Assembly (NCBI GenBank): GCA_964498125.1
Contig: CAZCGE010000143.1
Coordinates: forward strand, 7,120-71,119
Origin: CAMDBL01 sp964498125
GTDB taxonomy: Bacteria > Pseudomonadota > Alphaproteobacteria > Rhizobiales > Hyphomicrobiaceae
Direction: 5' to 3'
DNA: 64,000 nucleotides
A model generated the notes under the pieces. It worked only from the letters and a program-made list of their open reading frames with translations. It was not told the origin of the DNA and did not search any database. This document shows positions 45,140 through 53,387 of this stretch, in pieces (position 1 is the first letter of the stretch; each line of letters starts with the position of its first letter). The position numbers were made by a program, and so were the translations under genes.

Positions 45140-46393
45140 ATGCTGCAAAACGTGACGCACGTCTTGGAAGGCAATCCGGCGCTGGCCAGGCGCAATCGCT
45201 TCGCCCGCCTCGTGGTCGCCGTTCAAGCCGGGGCGCGCAGTTGGACGGTGCGGTTCGGAGCCGACCCGATTGTTGTCGAGCCCGGGTTGACCGCGGCGCC
45301 TGACCTCGAGTTGCGGGGGCCGGCCGAGGCGTGGGCCACCTATGCCAAGCCCATGCCTGACGTTGGCTTCCAGAACCTCACCAGCATGATGCGTCTCGGC
45401 CATATCGAGGTGCGCGGCGCGATGCTCGAGTTCGGCCGCAATCTCATGCTGCTGGAGGAGGTTTTTGCCAGCATGCGTGGCCGTCCAGAAGGGACACGGC
45501 CGAGCCCGGCACCGGTCGGCAAGCCTTGGATCGAACCGGTCACGGGCCGCTATCTGCACACGGACCTGAATGGCCGGCCGCATCGCATCTACTTCGAGGA
45601 AGCGGGCCCCACCGATGGCATACCGCTGCTGTGCCTGCACACCGCTGGAGCCGACGGGCGCCAGTACCGCGCCATCCTCAACGATTCCGCAATCACGCAG
45701 GCCTACCGCGTCATCAGCTTCGACTTGCCATGGCACGGCAAATCCTCGCCGCCGCCGGGATTCGAGACCGAGGTCTACCGGCTGACGACGAAGCTTTACA
45801 TCGACACCATCATGACGGTGATTCGCGCCCTGCGGCTCAATCGCCCGGTGGTGATGGGCTGCTCGATCGGTGGGCGCGCCGTGCTGCATCTGGCGCTGAG
45901 TCATGGCGCGGAATTCCGCGCCGCCATCGGGCTGCAGTCGGCGCTTTATGCCCAACCCGACGCCAATCCGGTGCTGCGCGAATTGGAAGTGATTCACCGC
46001 CCCGACGTGCACGGCGGGGATGCATCGGCTGCGTTCGTCGCATGCCTGATGGCGCCCGCCTCCTCGACGCCTGATCGCTGGGAAACGCTGTGGCACTATG
46101 CTCAGGGCGGGCCGGGAATATTCATGGGCGATCTCGTCTACTACATGGCCGACGGCGACATGCGCAATCTCGACCTGTCCCCGCTCGAAAAGCAAGAGTG
46201 CCCGATTTACCTGCTGACGGGCGAGTACGACATCTCGGCCACGCCGGCGCTGACCGCGGACTTGGCGAAGAAGGTGAATGCCCGGCATTTCGAGGTGATG
46301 CCGGGACTAGGCCACTTCCCAATGTCGGAGGCGCCCGAGCGTTTCCTGGGCTATCTGCGGCCGGTGCTGGAACAGATTCGCGCCCTGGACTGA
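45140..46393 (+). CDS. Alpha/beta hydrolase with SCP2-like N-terminal domain
   Basis: The protein of about 417 aa has two parts. Residues 1-110 (LARRNRFARLVVAVQAGARSWTVRFG, DLELRGPAEAWATYAKPMPDVGFQNLTSMMRLGHIEVRGAMLEFGRNLMLLEEVF) look like an SCP2 sterol-carrier/lipid-binding fold. The rest is an MhpC-like alpha/beta hydrolase with oxyanion HTAGADGRQYR, nucleophile elbow MGCSIGGRAVL, Asp in LTGEYDISATP and His in GLGHFPMSEAP. An ATG at 45125 is also possible; GGAGGG sits better before 45140. The carrier domain may hold a hydrophobic or CoA-linked substrate. It faces the ABC importer operon. Confidence 0.85.
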   Translation: MLQNVTHVLEGNPALARRNRFARLVVAVQAGARSWTVRFGADPIVVEPGLTAAPDLELRGPAEAWATYAKPMPDVGFQNLTSMMRLGHIEVRGAMLEFGRNLMLLEEVFASMRGRPEGTRPSPAPVGKPWIEPVTGRYLHTDLNGRPHRIYFEEAGPTDGIPLLCLHTAGADGRQYRAILNDSAITQAYRVISFDLPWHGKSSPPPGFETEVYRLTTKLYIDTIMTVIRALRLNRPVVMGCSIGGRAVLHLALSHGAEFRAAIGLQSALYAQPDANPVLRELEVIHRPDVHGGDASAAFVACLMAPASSTPDRWETLWHYAQGGPGIFMGDLVYYMADGDMRNLDLSPLEKQECPIYLLTGEYDISATPALTADLAKKVNARHFEVMPGLGHFPMSEAPERFLGYLRPVLEQIRALD

Positions 46394-46438
46394 GGCGGGC
46401 GCGGCAAGCGGCGCAGGGCGCCAAACCCGTCCCGCGCG

Positions 46439-47338
46439 TTATGTCTGCATGCCCCATTTGCGCACGGTCGCCGCCTCGAGGTTGCGGAAGATCAAGTTCT
46501 CCACGGTCAGGCCGATCAGGATCACCGTGAACAGGCCAGCGAACACGGCGGGAATGTCCAGCATGTTCTTGTTCTCGTAGATGTACCAGCCGAGCCCGCC
46601 CTTGCCCGAGGAGACGCCGAACACCAACTCGGCGGCGATCAGTGTACGCCAGGCGAATGCCCAGCCGATCTTGAGTCCAGTCAGGATCGAGGGAAACGCC
46701 GCAGGTATCAGGATGAGTGCGACAAACCGGGGCCCCTTGAGGCCATAGTTGCGGCCCACCATGCGCATCGTGTTGGACACCGAGCGGAAGCCCGAATGCG
46801 TGTTCAGCGCCACGGCCCAGAGCACGGAGTGCACCAGCACGAACATGATCGAAAAATCGCCGAGCCCGAACCAGATCAACGCTAAGGGCAATAGCGCAAT
46901 GGCGGGCAGCGGGTTGAAGGCCGAGGTCAGGGTCTCGAGCAGGTCGTTGCCGATGCGCGACATCATGGCCAGGGCGGTGAATGACATGGCTAGCACCAGC
47001 CCGAGGACGTAGCCCTTCAGCAGCAGCGTCACCGAGTTGGACACCTTCTGCGGGATGTCGCCGCTGATGATGGCGGCCTGGAAGGCTTCGATGGTGGCCG
47101 AGAACGTCGGCACCAGCAGCGGGTTGTTGAGGCGGGTGGCGTAAGCCTCCCAGGCGAGGGCGATGACGACGAGAATGAAAATCTTCCTGAGCCAGGCCTG
47201 ATTGACCAGGCTCTGCCATACGGTGAGCGGCTTCTGCACCACGCCGATATCATGGCCGGCGATGGTCTCGCTCAGATATTCAGGCCGAACCGGAGGCACT
47301 GCGGGTAGCCGCGACTGGGACATGTGGACATCAACCAT
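46439..47338 (-). CDS. ABC importer permease (SsuC/TauC-like)
   Basis: The 299-aa inner-membrane protein has about six transmembrane helices. The binding-protein-dependent transport signature is ILTGLKIGWAFAWRTLIAAELVFG, with a GLGWYIYENKN continuation. The SsuC/TauC/NrtB group handles sulfonates, nitrate, thiamine precursors or aromatic acids. Its start overlaps the end of the ATPase gene by 8 bases, so they are co-translated. The three binding proteins at 48162, 50307 and 54233 are its probable partners. Confidence 0.9.
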   Translation of the reverse strand: MVDVHMSQSRLPAVPPVRPEYLSETIAGHDIGVVQKPLTVWQSLVNQAWLRKIFILVVIALAWEAYATRLNNPLLVPTFSATIEAFQAAIISGDIPQKVSNSVTLLLKGYVLGLVLAMSFTALAMMSRIGNDLLETLTSAFNPLPAIALLPLALIWFGLGDFSIMFVLVHSVLWAVALNTHSGFRSVSNTMRMVGRNYGLKGPRFVALILIPAAFPSILTGLKIGWAFAWRTLIAAELVFGVSSGKGGLGWYIYENKNMLDIPAVFAGLFTVILIGLTVENLIFRNLEAATVRKWGMQT

Positions 47339-48131
47339 GGCGGACAACCTCCTCTTCCTCGACTTGATCGGCGAACAGCATCTCATGGATGCGGTCGGAC
47401 AACCTGCGCCCCGTCTTGGCATCGACCGGATCACTGCCGTCGCTGTTGAGCTCGCCCTTGACCTGACCCGGGTGCGGCGACAGCAGCAAGATGCGATTGC
47501 CAATCAGCGTGGCCTCGGGAATCGAGTGGGTGACGAACAGCACTGTGAAGTGCGTATCGGCCCACAGCTGCAGCAACTCCTCCTGCATCTTGCGCCGCGT
47601 CAGGGCGTCGAGGGCTGCGAACGGCTCGTCCATCAGCAACACATCGGGTTCCATGGCCAGCGCGCGGGCGATGGCAACGCGCTGCTTCATGCCGCCGGAC
47701 AGCGTGTGCGGATAAGCGTTGGCGAACTTGGTGAGGTTGACCTTGTCGATGTAGCGCATCGCCTGCTCGACGGCGGCCTTGCCGCACATTTTGCCCGATG
47801 AGGTCAAGGCAAACATGACGTTCTGCTTGACCGTCTTCCACGGCAGCAGCTGGTCGAATTCCTGGAACACGAAGACGCGGTCGGCGCCCGGCCCGCGGAT
47901 CGGCATGCCCTTGAGCTGCATGCTGCCTTCCGTCGGCGCCATGTAGCCGCCGACGGCCTTGAGCAGGGTGGACTTGCCGCACCCGGAGGGTCCGAGCACG
48001 ACAAACCGGTCCGCGCCATAGACATCGAAGCTGACGCGATAGGTGGCGGTGACCAGATGCTTGTCGGTCTTGTACTGCAGGGTGACGCCTTGCACTTGCA
48101 GCAGGGGGACGGGACCGGACGGTGCGTTCAT
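47331..48131 (-). CDS. ABC importer ATPase (SsuB/TauB-like)
   Basis: The 266-aa ATPase has Walker A VVLGPSGCGKSTLLKAVGG, Q-loop VFVFQEFDQLLPWKTVKQNV, signature TLSGGMKQRVAIARAL, Walker B DVLLMDEPFAALDALTRR and H-loop FVTHSIPEA. Nitrate/sulfonate/taurine-type importers show exactly this arrangement. It lies between the permease (overlapping) and the binding-protein gene 30 bases upstream, forming one operon of three genes. Confidence 0.93.
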   Translation of the reverse strand: MNAPSGPVPLLQVQGVTLQYKTDKHLVTATYRVSFDVYGADRFVVLGPSGCGKSTLLKAVGGYMAPTEGSMQLKGMPIRGPGADRVFVFQEFDQLLPWKTVKQNVMFALTSSGKMCGKAAVEQAMRYIDKVNLTKFANAYPHTLSGGMKQRVAIARALAMEPDVLLMDEPFAALDALTRRKMQEELLQLWADTHFTVLFVTHSIPEATLIGNRILLLSPHPGQVKGELNSDGSDPVDAKTGRRLSDRIHEMLFADQVEEEEVVRHG

Positions 48132-48161
48132 GGTCGGTAGGCTTTCCTCAATGGGACGCGG

Positions 48162-49178
48162 CTACGAGCCCGGCAAACCGTGCAACTCGCTAAAGAACAA
48201 GTCCTTCCAGTCCGCCGGCTTGACCTTGATGCTGCCGACCGAATGCATGAACTCAGCGTATTTCATCGTGCTCTCCGGCACCATGGTCCATTTCACCTGT
48301 TTGCCGGAGGCGATCTCGGCGACCTTCTCGACCGGCAACTTCGACTTGACGTTGTCGATCCAATACTGGGCCGCCGGCTTGACGTCGGCGTTCAGCATCT
48401 CCGTCGCCTCCCGGAAGGCGGCGATCAGCGCCTTGTAGAGGGCCGGATTCTTGTCGCGGAACTGCGCGGAGGTCCAGGCGACGGTGAACGTGTGTGGTCC
48501 GCCGAACACGTCGTAGGAGTTCAGCACGGTGCGGATGCCGGCCTTCTCCAATTGCTGGAACTGGAAGGGCGGCACGGAGAACACGCTGGTGATATCGGCG
48601 GCCTCGCCCAGCAAGGCGATGGTGGCGTCCGGCGGCGACATGCCGACGGTCAGCGGGTCGAGCTTGTTAAAATTGGCCGGACCCCACTGCTTGGCCGCGG
48701 CCATCTGCAGCAGCATCGCCTGCAGCGAGACCTTGACCGCCGGCACCGCGATCTTGTCCTGCTCGGTGAAATCCGCGATGCCCTTGATCCTGGGATTGCG
48801 CGTATTGAGGAAGATCGGCTGCGAGGAGAACGTGGTGACGCCCTTGACGGCGTTCGGTGTGCCCTGCGTGCGCGCCCAGATCGTCAGCAAGCCCGGAACG
48901 CCGCCGGAGACGATGTCGACCGAGCCCGACAGCAGTGCATCGTTCATCGCCGACGGACTGTTGAAGGTGGTCCACACCACCTTGACCTCGGGTATGCCGG
49001 CAGCCTTGGCGTGCTTCTCCAACAGTTGGTGCCGCTCCATCAGGTTGAACTGCAGGTAGCCCATGGAAAACTGCCGCGCGAAGCGGATTTCCGGCGCCTG
49101 GGCGGAGGCGGCTGCGGCACTCACCGCCAGCGCAGCCCCGGCGACCAGCGCAGTTGCGAACCTTCTGGTTATCGGCAT
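48162..49178 (-). CDS. Solute-binding protein A of the SsuABC-like importer
   Basis: The 338-aa protein has a signal peptide (MPITRRFATALVAGAALAVSAAAASAQA) and an SsuA/THI5-like fold. Paralogue-specific stretches are LLSGSVDIVSGGVPGLLTIWARTQGT, KIAVPAVKVSLQAMLLQMAA and MKYAEFMHSVGSIKVKPADWKDLFF. A GGAGG site at the right spacing fixes the ATG at 49178. It heads the importer operon. The ligand is unknown and is bound in the periplasm. Two sequence-related binding proteins are encoded nearby without their own permeases. Confidence 0.9.
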   Translation of the reverse strand: MPITRRFATALVAGAALAVSAAAASAQAPEIRFARQFSMGYLQFNLMERHQLLEKHAKAAGIPEVKVVWTTFNSPSAMNDALLSGSVDIVSGGVPGLLTIWARTQGTPNAVKGVTTFSSQPIFLNTRNPRIKGIADFTEQDKIAVPAVKVSLQAMLLQMAAAKQWGPANFNKLDPLTVGMSPPDATIALLGEAADITSVFSVPPFQFQQLEKAGIRTVLNSYDVFGGPHTFTVAWTSAQFRDKNPALYKALIAAFREATEMLNADVKPAAQYWIDNVKSKLPVEKVAEIASGKQVKWTMVPESTMKYAEFMHSVGSIKVKPADWKDLFFSELHGLPGS

Positions 49179-49204
49179 CCTGGTTCCTCCCTTGTTCATT
49201 GGCC

Positions 49205-49320
49205 CCGCCGTAGGTCGGGTCGAGCCCTTCGCGAGACCCGACGCCGCTCTCGCCTTTCCTGCCGCAGCCAAGTCGGGTCTCCCCCGGATTAAATCCGGGG
49301 CTCGACCCGACCTACGGCGG
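49205..49320. repeat. 116-bp three-armed palindromic element
   Basis: Perfect 23-base terminal inverted repeats (starting CCGCCGTAGGTCGGGTC at 49205 and ending at 49320) enclose two further hairpins. One has GTCGGGTC/GACCCGAC and the other CCCCGGATT/AATCCGGGG arms. The whole can fold as a three-way junction. It sits between the starts or ends of the binding-protein and TauD-like genes and resembles a small non-coding mobile element. Confidence 0.75.
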
Positions 49321-49323
49321 ACA

Positions 49324-50202
49324 TCACGCCGCCAGGCGGGCGTAGTCCTTGGTCGCCATCACCTGCACGCGCCGCATGTAGCGCGGTTCATCGGCATTGT
49401 AGTCGGGGATGGCGTTGTGCACGGTGCCGATGTTGTCCCACATCAGCACGTCGCCCTCGGCCCATTGGTGGGCGTGGAAGAATTTCTCCTGTTCCTGGTG
49501 CTTGAACAGGACGTCCAGCAGCTCGTCGCTCTCGGCCTTAGCCATGCCGTCGATGCACATGGCATAGCCGGGATTGCAGTAGAGTATGGTGCGGCCGGTG
49601 ATCGGGTGGGTGCGAAAGATCGGCTGCGAAACCGGCGGCTTCTTGGCGCGCTGCTCTGGCGTCAGCGGCGGACGCGTGGAGCCGGGCTTGGCGCGCATCA
49701 TGTCCCAGAACTTGATGAAGTCGTGCGTCGCCGTGCGGTCGCTCAACCGGCGCTTGATGTCGGCCGGCAGGTCCTCGTAGGCGGCATGCATGTTGCGGAA
49801 CTGCGTATCGCCGAGCGGCCGGCCATCGCGCAGTGGCACTTTGATGGCATGCAGCACGTTGGCGAGCGCGATGTCTCGGCTGTAGGACATATCCGTGTGC
49901 CAGCTCTGGCCGGCGTCGACGAAGCCGACCGGTTTGCCGTCCTTCGTCATGTTGGAGAGGATCATCACCTCCGAGTGGCCCGGCTCGTGGAACTGATTGG
50001 CGACGTTGATCTCCAGATCGCCGAACATGGACCCGAAGCGGGCGAACGCATCGGTGCTCAGGGTCTGGCGCGGAAAGCACAGCACGCCGTGCTCTCCGAG
50101 CGCGCGCAGGATCAGCTTGAAGTCGCCGTCCGGGACCGGCTGCCCCAGGTTGATGTCCTCGATGCTGGCGCCAAGCGCCTTGCCGCTGGGTCTGATCTGC
50201 AT
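49324..50202 (-). CDS. TauD/TfdA-family Fe(II)/2-oxoglutarate dioxygenase
   Basis: The 292-aa enzyme starts MQIRPSGKALGASIEDINLGQP. It contains the iron triad WHTDMSY (His-x-Asp, residues about 102-106) and distal His in GTVHNAIPDY, with the 2-oxoglutarate-binding Arg in PRYMRRVQVM. The family hydroxylates taurine, 2,4-D and other acids. A GTG at 50223 is an alternative start but lies too close to GGAGG. The importer next door is taurine-like by family, which is suggestive only. The stop lies 4 bases from the palindromic element. Confidence 0.9.
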   Translation of the reverse strand: MQIRPSGKALGASIEDINLGQPVPDGDFKLILRALGEHGVLCFPRQTLSTDAFARFGSMFGDLEINVANQFHEPGHSEVMILSNMTKDGKPVGFVDAGQSWHTDMSYSRDIALANVLHAIKVPLRDGRPLGDTQFRNMHAAYEDLPADIKRRLSDRTATHDFIKFWDMMRAKPGSTRPPLTPEQRAKKPPVSQPIFRTHPITGRTILYCNPGYAMCIDGMAKAESDELLDVLFKHQEQEKFFHAHQWAEGDVLMWDNIGTVHNAIPDYNADEPRYMRRVQVMATKDYARLAA

Positions 50203-50306
50203 GTCATCGCTCGTTGTTGCCACCTCCCAGCGGGTCTATCATGAATAGCGAGCGCGCAAAAGTTGACGCAGCGCCAGACATCGAGATCCGACCAGGGAGG
50301 CAGACT

Positions 50307-51350
50307 ATGCCATGGGGCAAGACCACTGCATTGATGAACCGTCGGCAGGCCTTGGGGAGCATGGCGGCTGGCGCTGGCCTGCTCGCCGCGCCGGCCATCC
50401 TGCGAGCGCAGGCGCCGCTGGCCGTGCGCTTCGTCCAACAGCGCGGTCTGCTCTATATCCCGATCGACATCATGGTCAGCGGCGGCGTGCTGCAGGCGGA
50501 GGCGACCAAGCTCGGCCTCGGCAAGGTCGAGGCCACCGCCACCACCTTGAACGGCCCGGGTCCGATCCTCGATGCGCTGCTGTCGGGCGCCGCCGACTAC
50601 GGCACCGCGGCGCTGCCCTCGCTGCTGACGCTGTGGGAGAAGACGCGCGGCACCGCCAACGAGGTGCGCGCGGTCGGCACCGTCAGCAACGGCGCCATCA
50701 CGCTTTACACCATCAATCCGAACGTCAAGACCATTGCCGATTTTACCGACAAGGACCGCATCGCCGTGCCGACGGTGCGGCTGTCGTTCAACGCCATGAT
50801 GCTGCAGATGGCGGCCGAGCAGCTGTGGAACGATCCCTTCAAGCTCGACCATCTGACGGTCGCGTTCGGCCATCCCGATGCCGTCACGGCGATGTCGGCG
50901 GGCTACGGCAAGGCGACCGTGACCGCGCACGCGGCCGTCCAGCCCTTCACCAATCGCGGCCTCAAACTGCCCGGCGCGCACATTATAACCGACAGCCGCA
51001 AGGTGTTCGGCGGGCCGCTGACGCAGATCACGCTGCTGGCGGCGAAGCCGACCAAGGACAAGAACCCCACCCTGTTCAAGGCTGTCGCCAATGCGCTTGA
51101 GCAGTCGATCAAGGTCGCCAACGCCGACAAGCGTGCCGCCGCCACGTTGTGGAAGGAGGCGCAGAAAGCGCCTGAGAACGTCGACGATCTCGTCGCCCTG
51201 CTCGACGATCCAGGCTTCGAGTTCACCTCCAAGCCGCAGCGCATCGCCCACTTCACGGCCTTCCTCAACCGCATCGGCACCATGAAGGCCAAGGTTGGCG
51301 ACTGGAAGGAGCTGTTCTGGGAATCGGCGCACCACCAGCAGGGCGATTGA
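50307..51350 (+). CDS. Solute-binding protein B, Tat-type signal
   Basis: The 347-aa paralogue of binding protein A has LLSGAADYGTAALPSLLTLWEKTRGT, RIAVPTVRLSFNAMMLQMAA and RIAHFTAFLNRIGTMKAKVGDWKELFW. Its signal contains NRRQALGSMAAGAGLLAAPAILRAQA, a twin-arginine-like motif, unlike A and C, so export may be by Tat. AGGGAGG spaces well to the ATG at 50307. It starts a rightward operon with the amidohydrolase (2-base gap) and SDR (ATGA overlap). Confidence 0.9.
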   Translation: MPWGKTTALMNRRQALGSMAAGAGLLAAPAILRAQAPLAVRFVQQRGLLYIPIDIMVSGGVLQAEATKLGLGKVEATATTLNGPGPILDALLSGAADYGTAALPSLLTLWEKTRGTANEVRAVGTVSNGAITLYTINPNVKTIADFTDKDRIAVPTVRLSFNAMMLQMAAEQLWNDPFKLDHLTVAFGHPDAVTAMSAGYGKATVTAHAAVQPFTNRGLKLPGAHIITDSRKVFGGPLTQITLLAAKPTKDKNPTLFKAVANALEQSIKVANADKRAAATLWKEAQKAPENVDDLVALLDDPGFEFTSKPQRIAHFTAFLNRIGTMKAKVGDWKELFWESAHHQQGD

Positions 51351-51352
51351 TC

Positions 51353-52234
51353 ATGCCAGATCAACGCCTGCCGACCTTTCATACGAGCCCGAGCAAGCCG
51401 AAGCTGCGGCTGCCACCGGGGTCCTGGGATACGCACTGCCATGTGTTCGGGCCTAAGGACAAATTTCCGTTCGCGCCGACCGCGACGATTGATCCGGCGG
51501 ACGCCACCAAGGCGCAGCTATTCGCGTTGCATGTCCATCTCGGCATCGAGCGCTGCGTCATTGTGCAGACGGCGCTGCACGGCATGGACAACCGCGTCAC
51601 GGAGGACGCACTGGCGGCCAAGGGCGGCAGCTACCTCGGCATCGCCCTGCTGCCTGTTACTGTTGGGGATGCCGAGCTGCGACGGCTCGACCGGCTGGGC
51701 TTTCGCGGCGTGCGCTTCAATTTCATGCGGCATCTGCACCAGTACGCCTCGCTCGAGGAGGTCTTGGGCCTGACCACCCGGCTCGCCGCCATCGGCTGGC
51801 ATCTGCAGATCCATATGGAGAGCGGCCAGATCGAGGCCATGGCCCCGATCCTGGAGCGCTCGCCGGTGCCCGTCGTGATCGACCACATCGGCCGCGTCGA
51901 TGCGGGTTTGGGACTGGAGCAGCCCGCGTTCCAGCGCCTGCTGCGCCTGCTCGACAACGACAGGTTCTGGGTCAAGGTCAGCGGCATGGATCGCATCACG
52001 CGCACTGGGCCGCCCTATGCCGACGCGTTGCCGTTCGCGCTGAAGCTCGTCGGCGAATTCCCCGACCGGGTCGTGTGGGGCACCGACTGGCCGCATCCCC
52101 ATCACAAAGGCCCGATCCCGGATGATGGCGCCCTCGTCGACAGCATCGCCGCGATGGCGCCGACGGTAGCGCTGCGCCGCAAGCTGATGGTCGACAACCC
52201 ACGCCGGCTGTATGACAGGGGAGGTGCGCGATGA
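51353..52234 (+). CDS. Amidohydrolase-2 family hydrolase (PDC-lactonase-like)
   Basis: The 293-aa TIM-barrel metal hydrolase has SWDTHCHVFGPKDKFPFAP (His-x-His), LGFRGVRFNFMRHLHQY, WHLQIHMES, PVVIDHIGR and the final GTDWPHPHHKG Asp. The pattern is closest to 2-pyrone-4,6-dicarboxylate lactonase/LigI-like members, which open lactones. A start at the TTG 51347 would overlap the upstream stop; the ATG 51353 is likely. It is operonic with binding protein B and the SDR. Confidence 0.87.
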   Translation: MPDQRLPTFHTSPSKPKLRLPPGSWDTHCHVFGPKDKFPFAPTATIDPADATKAQLFALHVHLGIERCVIVQTALHGMDNRVTEDALAAKGGSYLGIALLPVTVGDAELRRLDRLGFRGVRFNFMRHLHQYASLEEVLGLTTRLAAIGWHLQIHMESGQIEAMAPILERSPVPVVIDHIGRVDAGLGLEQPAFQRLLRLLDNDRFWVKVSGMDRITRTGPPYADALPFALKLVGEFPDRVVWGTDWPHPHHKGPIPDDGALVDSIAAMAPTVALRRKLMVDNPRRLYDRGGAR

Positions 52235-53031
52235 CGCGGAGACTGGAAGGGAAAATCGCCCTCATCACCGGCGCCGGCTGCGTCGGTCCGGGCTGGGGCA
52301 ACGGACGGGCGATGGCGGTGCGCTTCGCCGAGGAGGGGGCAAAAATCTTTGCCGTCGACCGCGAGTTGGCGCCCATGGAAGAAACCGTGGGGCGCGTGCG
52401 TCAGGCCGGCGGCGGCATCACCACCCACCTCGCCGACGTCACTGATGGCGCCGCCGTCGCAGACATGGTCAAGGCGTGCATGGCGCACTACGGCCGCATC
52501 GACGTGCTGGTCAACAACGTCGGCGGCTCGGCGGCCGGCGGTCCCGTGGAGATGTCCGAGGACGTATTCGACGCCCAAGTCGATGCCAACCTCAAGAGCG
52601 TGTTCCTGACGCTCAAGCACGTGCTGCCGATCATGGAAAAACAGGGCGGCGGCGCCGTCGTCAACATTGCCTCGGCCTCGGGCATCCGCTGGACCGGCAG
52701 CGCGCAGGTCGCTTACGCGGCGACCAAGGCCGGCGTCATCCAGCTGACGCGCGTCGTCGCCATCCAGTACGCGGCCAAGAGCATCCGCGTGAACTGCGTC
52801 ATCCCCGGCCAGATGCACACGCCGATGGTCGAGACACGGCTGGCCAAGCAGCGCGCAGGCGGCGACGTTGCAGCACTGCTGGCCCAGCGCCAGTCGCGCA
52901 TCCCGCTGCCGTTCATGGGGGATGGTCGCGACACCGCCAACGCCGCGCTGTTCCTCGCCTCCGACGAGGCCCGTTTCGTCACCGGAACGGAGATCGTTGT
53001 CGATGGCGGCATGACGGTGCGCAGTGGGTGA
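52231..53031 (+). CDS. SDR-family oxidoreductase (FabG-like)
   Basis: The 266-aa classical SDR has KIALITGAGCVGPGWGNGRAMAVRFAEEG (an unusual longer GxxxGxG loop), DVLVNNVGGSAAGGPVEMS, VVNIASASGIRWTGSAQVAYAATKAGV (Ser, Tyr-x-x-x-Lys) and VTGTEIVVDGGMTVR. It probably oxidises or reduces an alcohol/ketone intermediate with NAD(P). It is translationally coupled to the amidohydrolase by ATGA. A GGGGTCAGACCC palindrome follows 10 bases after its stop. Confidence 0.9.
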   Translation: MTRRLEGKIALITGAGCVGPGWGNGRAMAVRFAEEGAKIFAVDRELAPMEETVGRVRQAGGGITTHLADVTDGAAVADMVKACMAHYGRIDVLVNNVGGSAAGGPVEMSEDVFDAQVDANLKSVFLTLKHVLPIMEKQGGGAVVNIASASGIRWTGSAQVAYAATKAGVIQLTRVVAIQYAAKSIRVNCVIPGQMHTPMVETRLAKQRAGGDVAALLAQRQSRIPLPFMGDGRDTANAALFLASDEARFVTGTEIVVDGGMTVRSG

Positions 53032-53041
53032 TGGGACCGTC

Positions 53042-53068
53042 GGGGTCAGACCCTGCGGGTCTGACCCC
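53042..53068. repeat. GGGGTCAGACCC-type palindrome after the SDR gene
   Basis: Arms GGGGTCAGACCC and GGGTCTGACCCC enclose three bases, 10 bases after the SDR stop. A terminator-like role is possible. Confidence 0.8.
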
Positions 53069-53160
53069 ATGCTCCGACTTCGCCAGAGGATTGGCCAGCC
53101 TCGACGCACGCATCGAAATTTCCACAGCCAACGATGATCGTGCCTGGGGTCAGACCCGCG
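53069..53160. other. Intergenic spacer between two palindromic elements
   Basis: No coding sequence is recognised. A half-copy of the repeat, GGGGTCAGACCC, lies at about 53149-53160, directly before the nested palindrome. Confidence 0.4.
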
Positions 53161-53381
53161 GGGTCAGACCCCATACGCGCTAACTTTGGTCTGTTGGAGC
53201 CCCAACCTATCCTCTGCGTCCCCGGACAAGCGATCCGACCGCGAGGTCGGAGGGCGAAGATCCGGGGTCTTCACCCTTCTTATATGTGGAAGACCCCGGC
53301 TCTGCGCGGCCACCGCCGCTTCGGCCGGGGACGCAGATCGATAGGTAGCTACCTTATGTTAGCGCGTATGGGGTCTGACCC
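53161..53381. repeat. 221-bp nested palindrome bounded by the GGGTCAGACCCC repeat
   Basis: The outer 24-base arms (53161-53184 and 53358-53381, containing CATACGCGCTAAC/GTTAGCGCGTATG) are perfect inverted repeats. Inside are CTATC...GCGTCCCCGG / CCGGGGACGC...GATAG arms and a GGGGTCTTC/GAAGACCCC hairpin. It contains no gene. It ends 7 bases before the stop of the metallo-beta-lactamase-fold gene. Confidence 0.75.
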
Positions 53382-53387
53382 AGAAAC

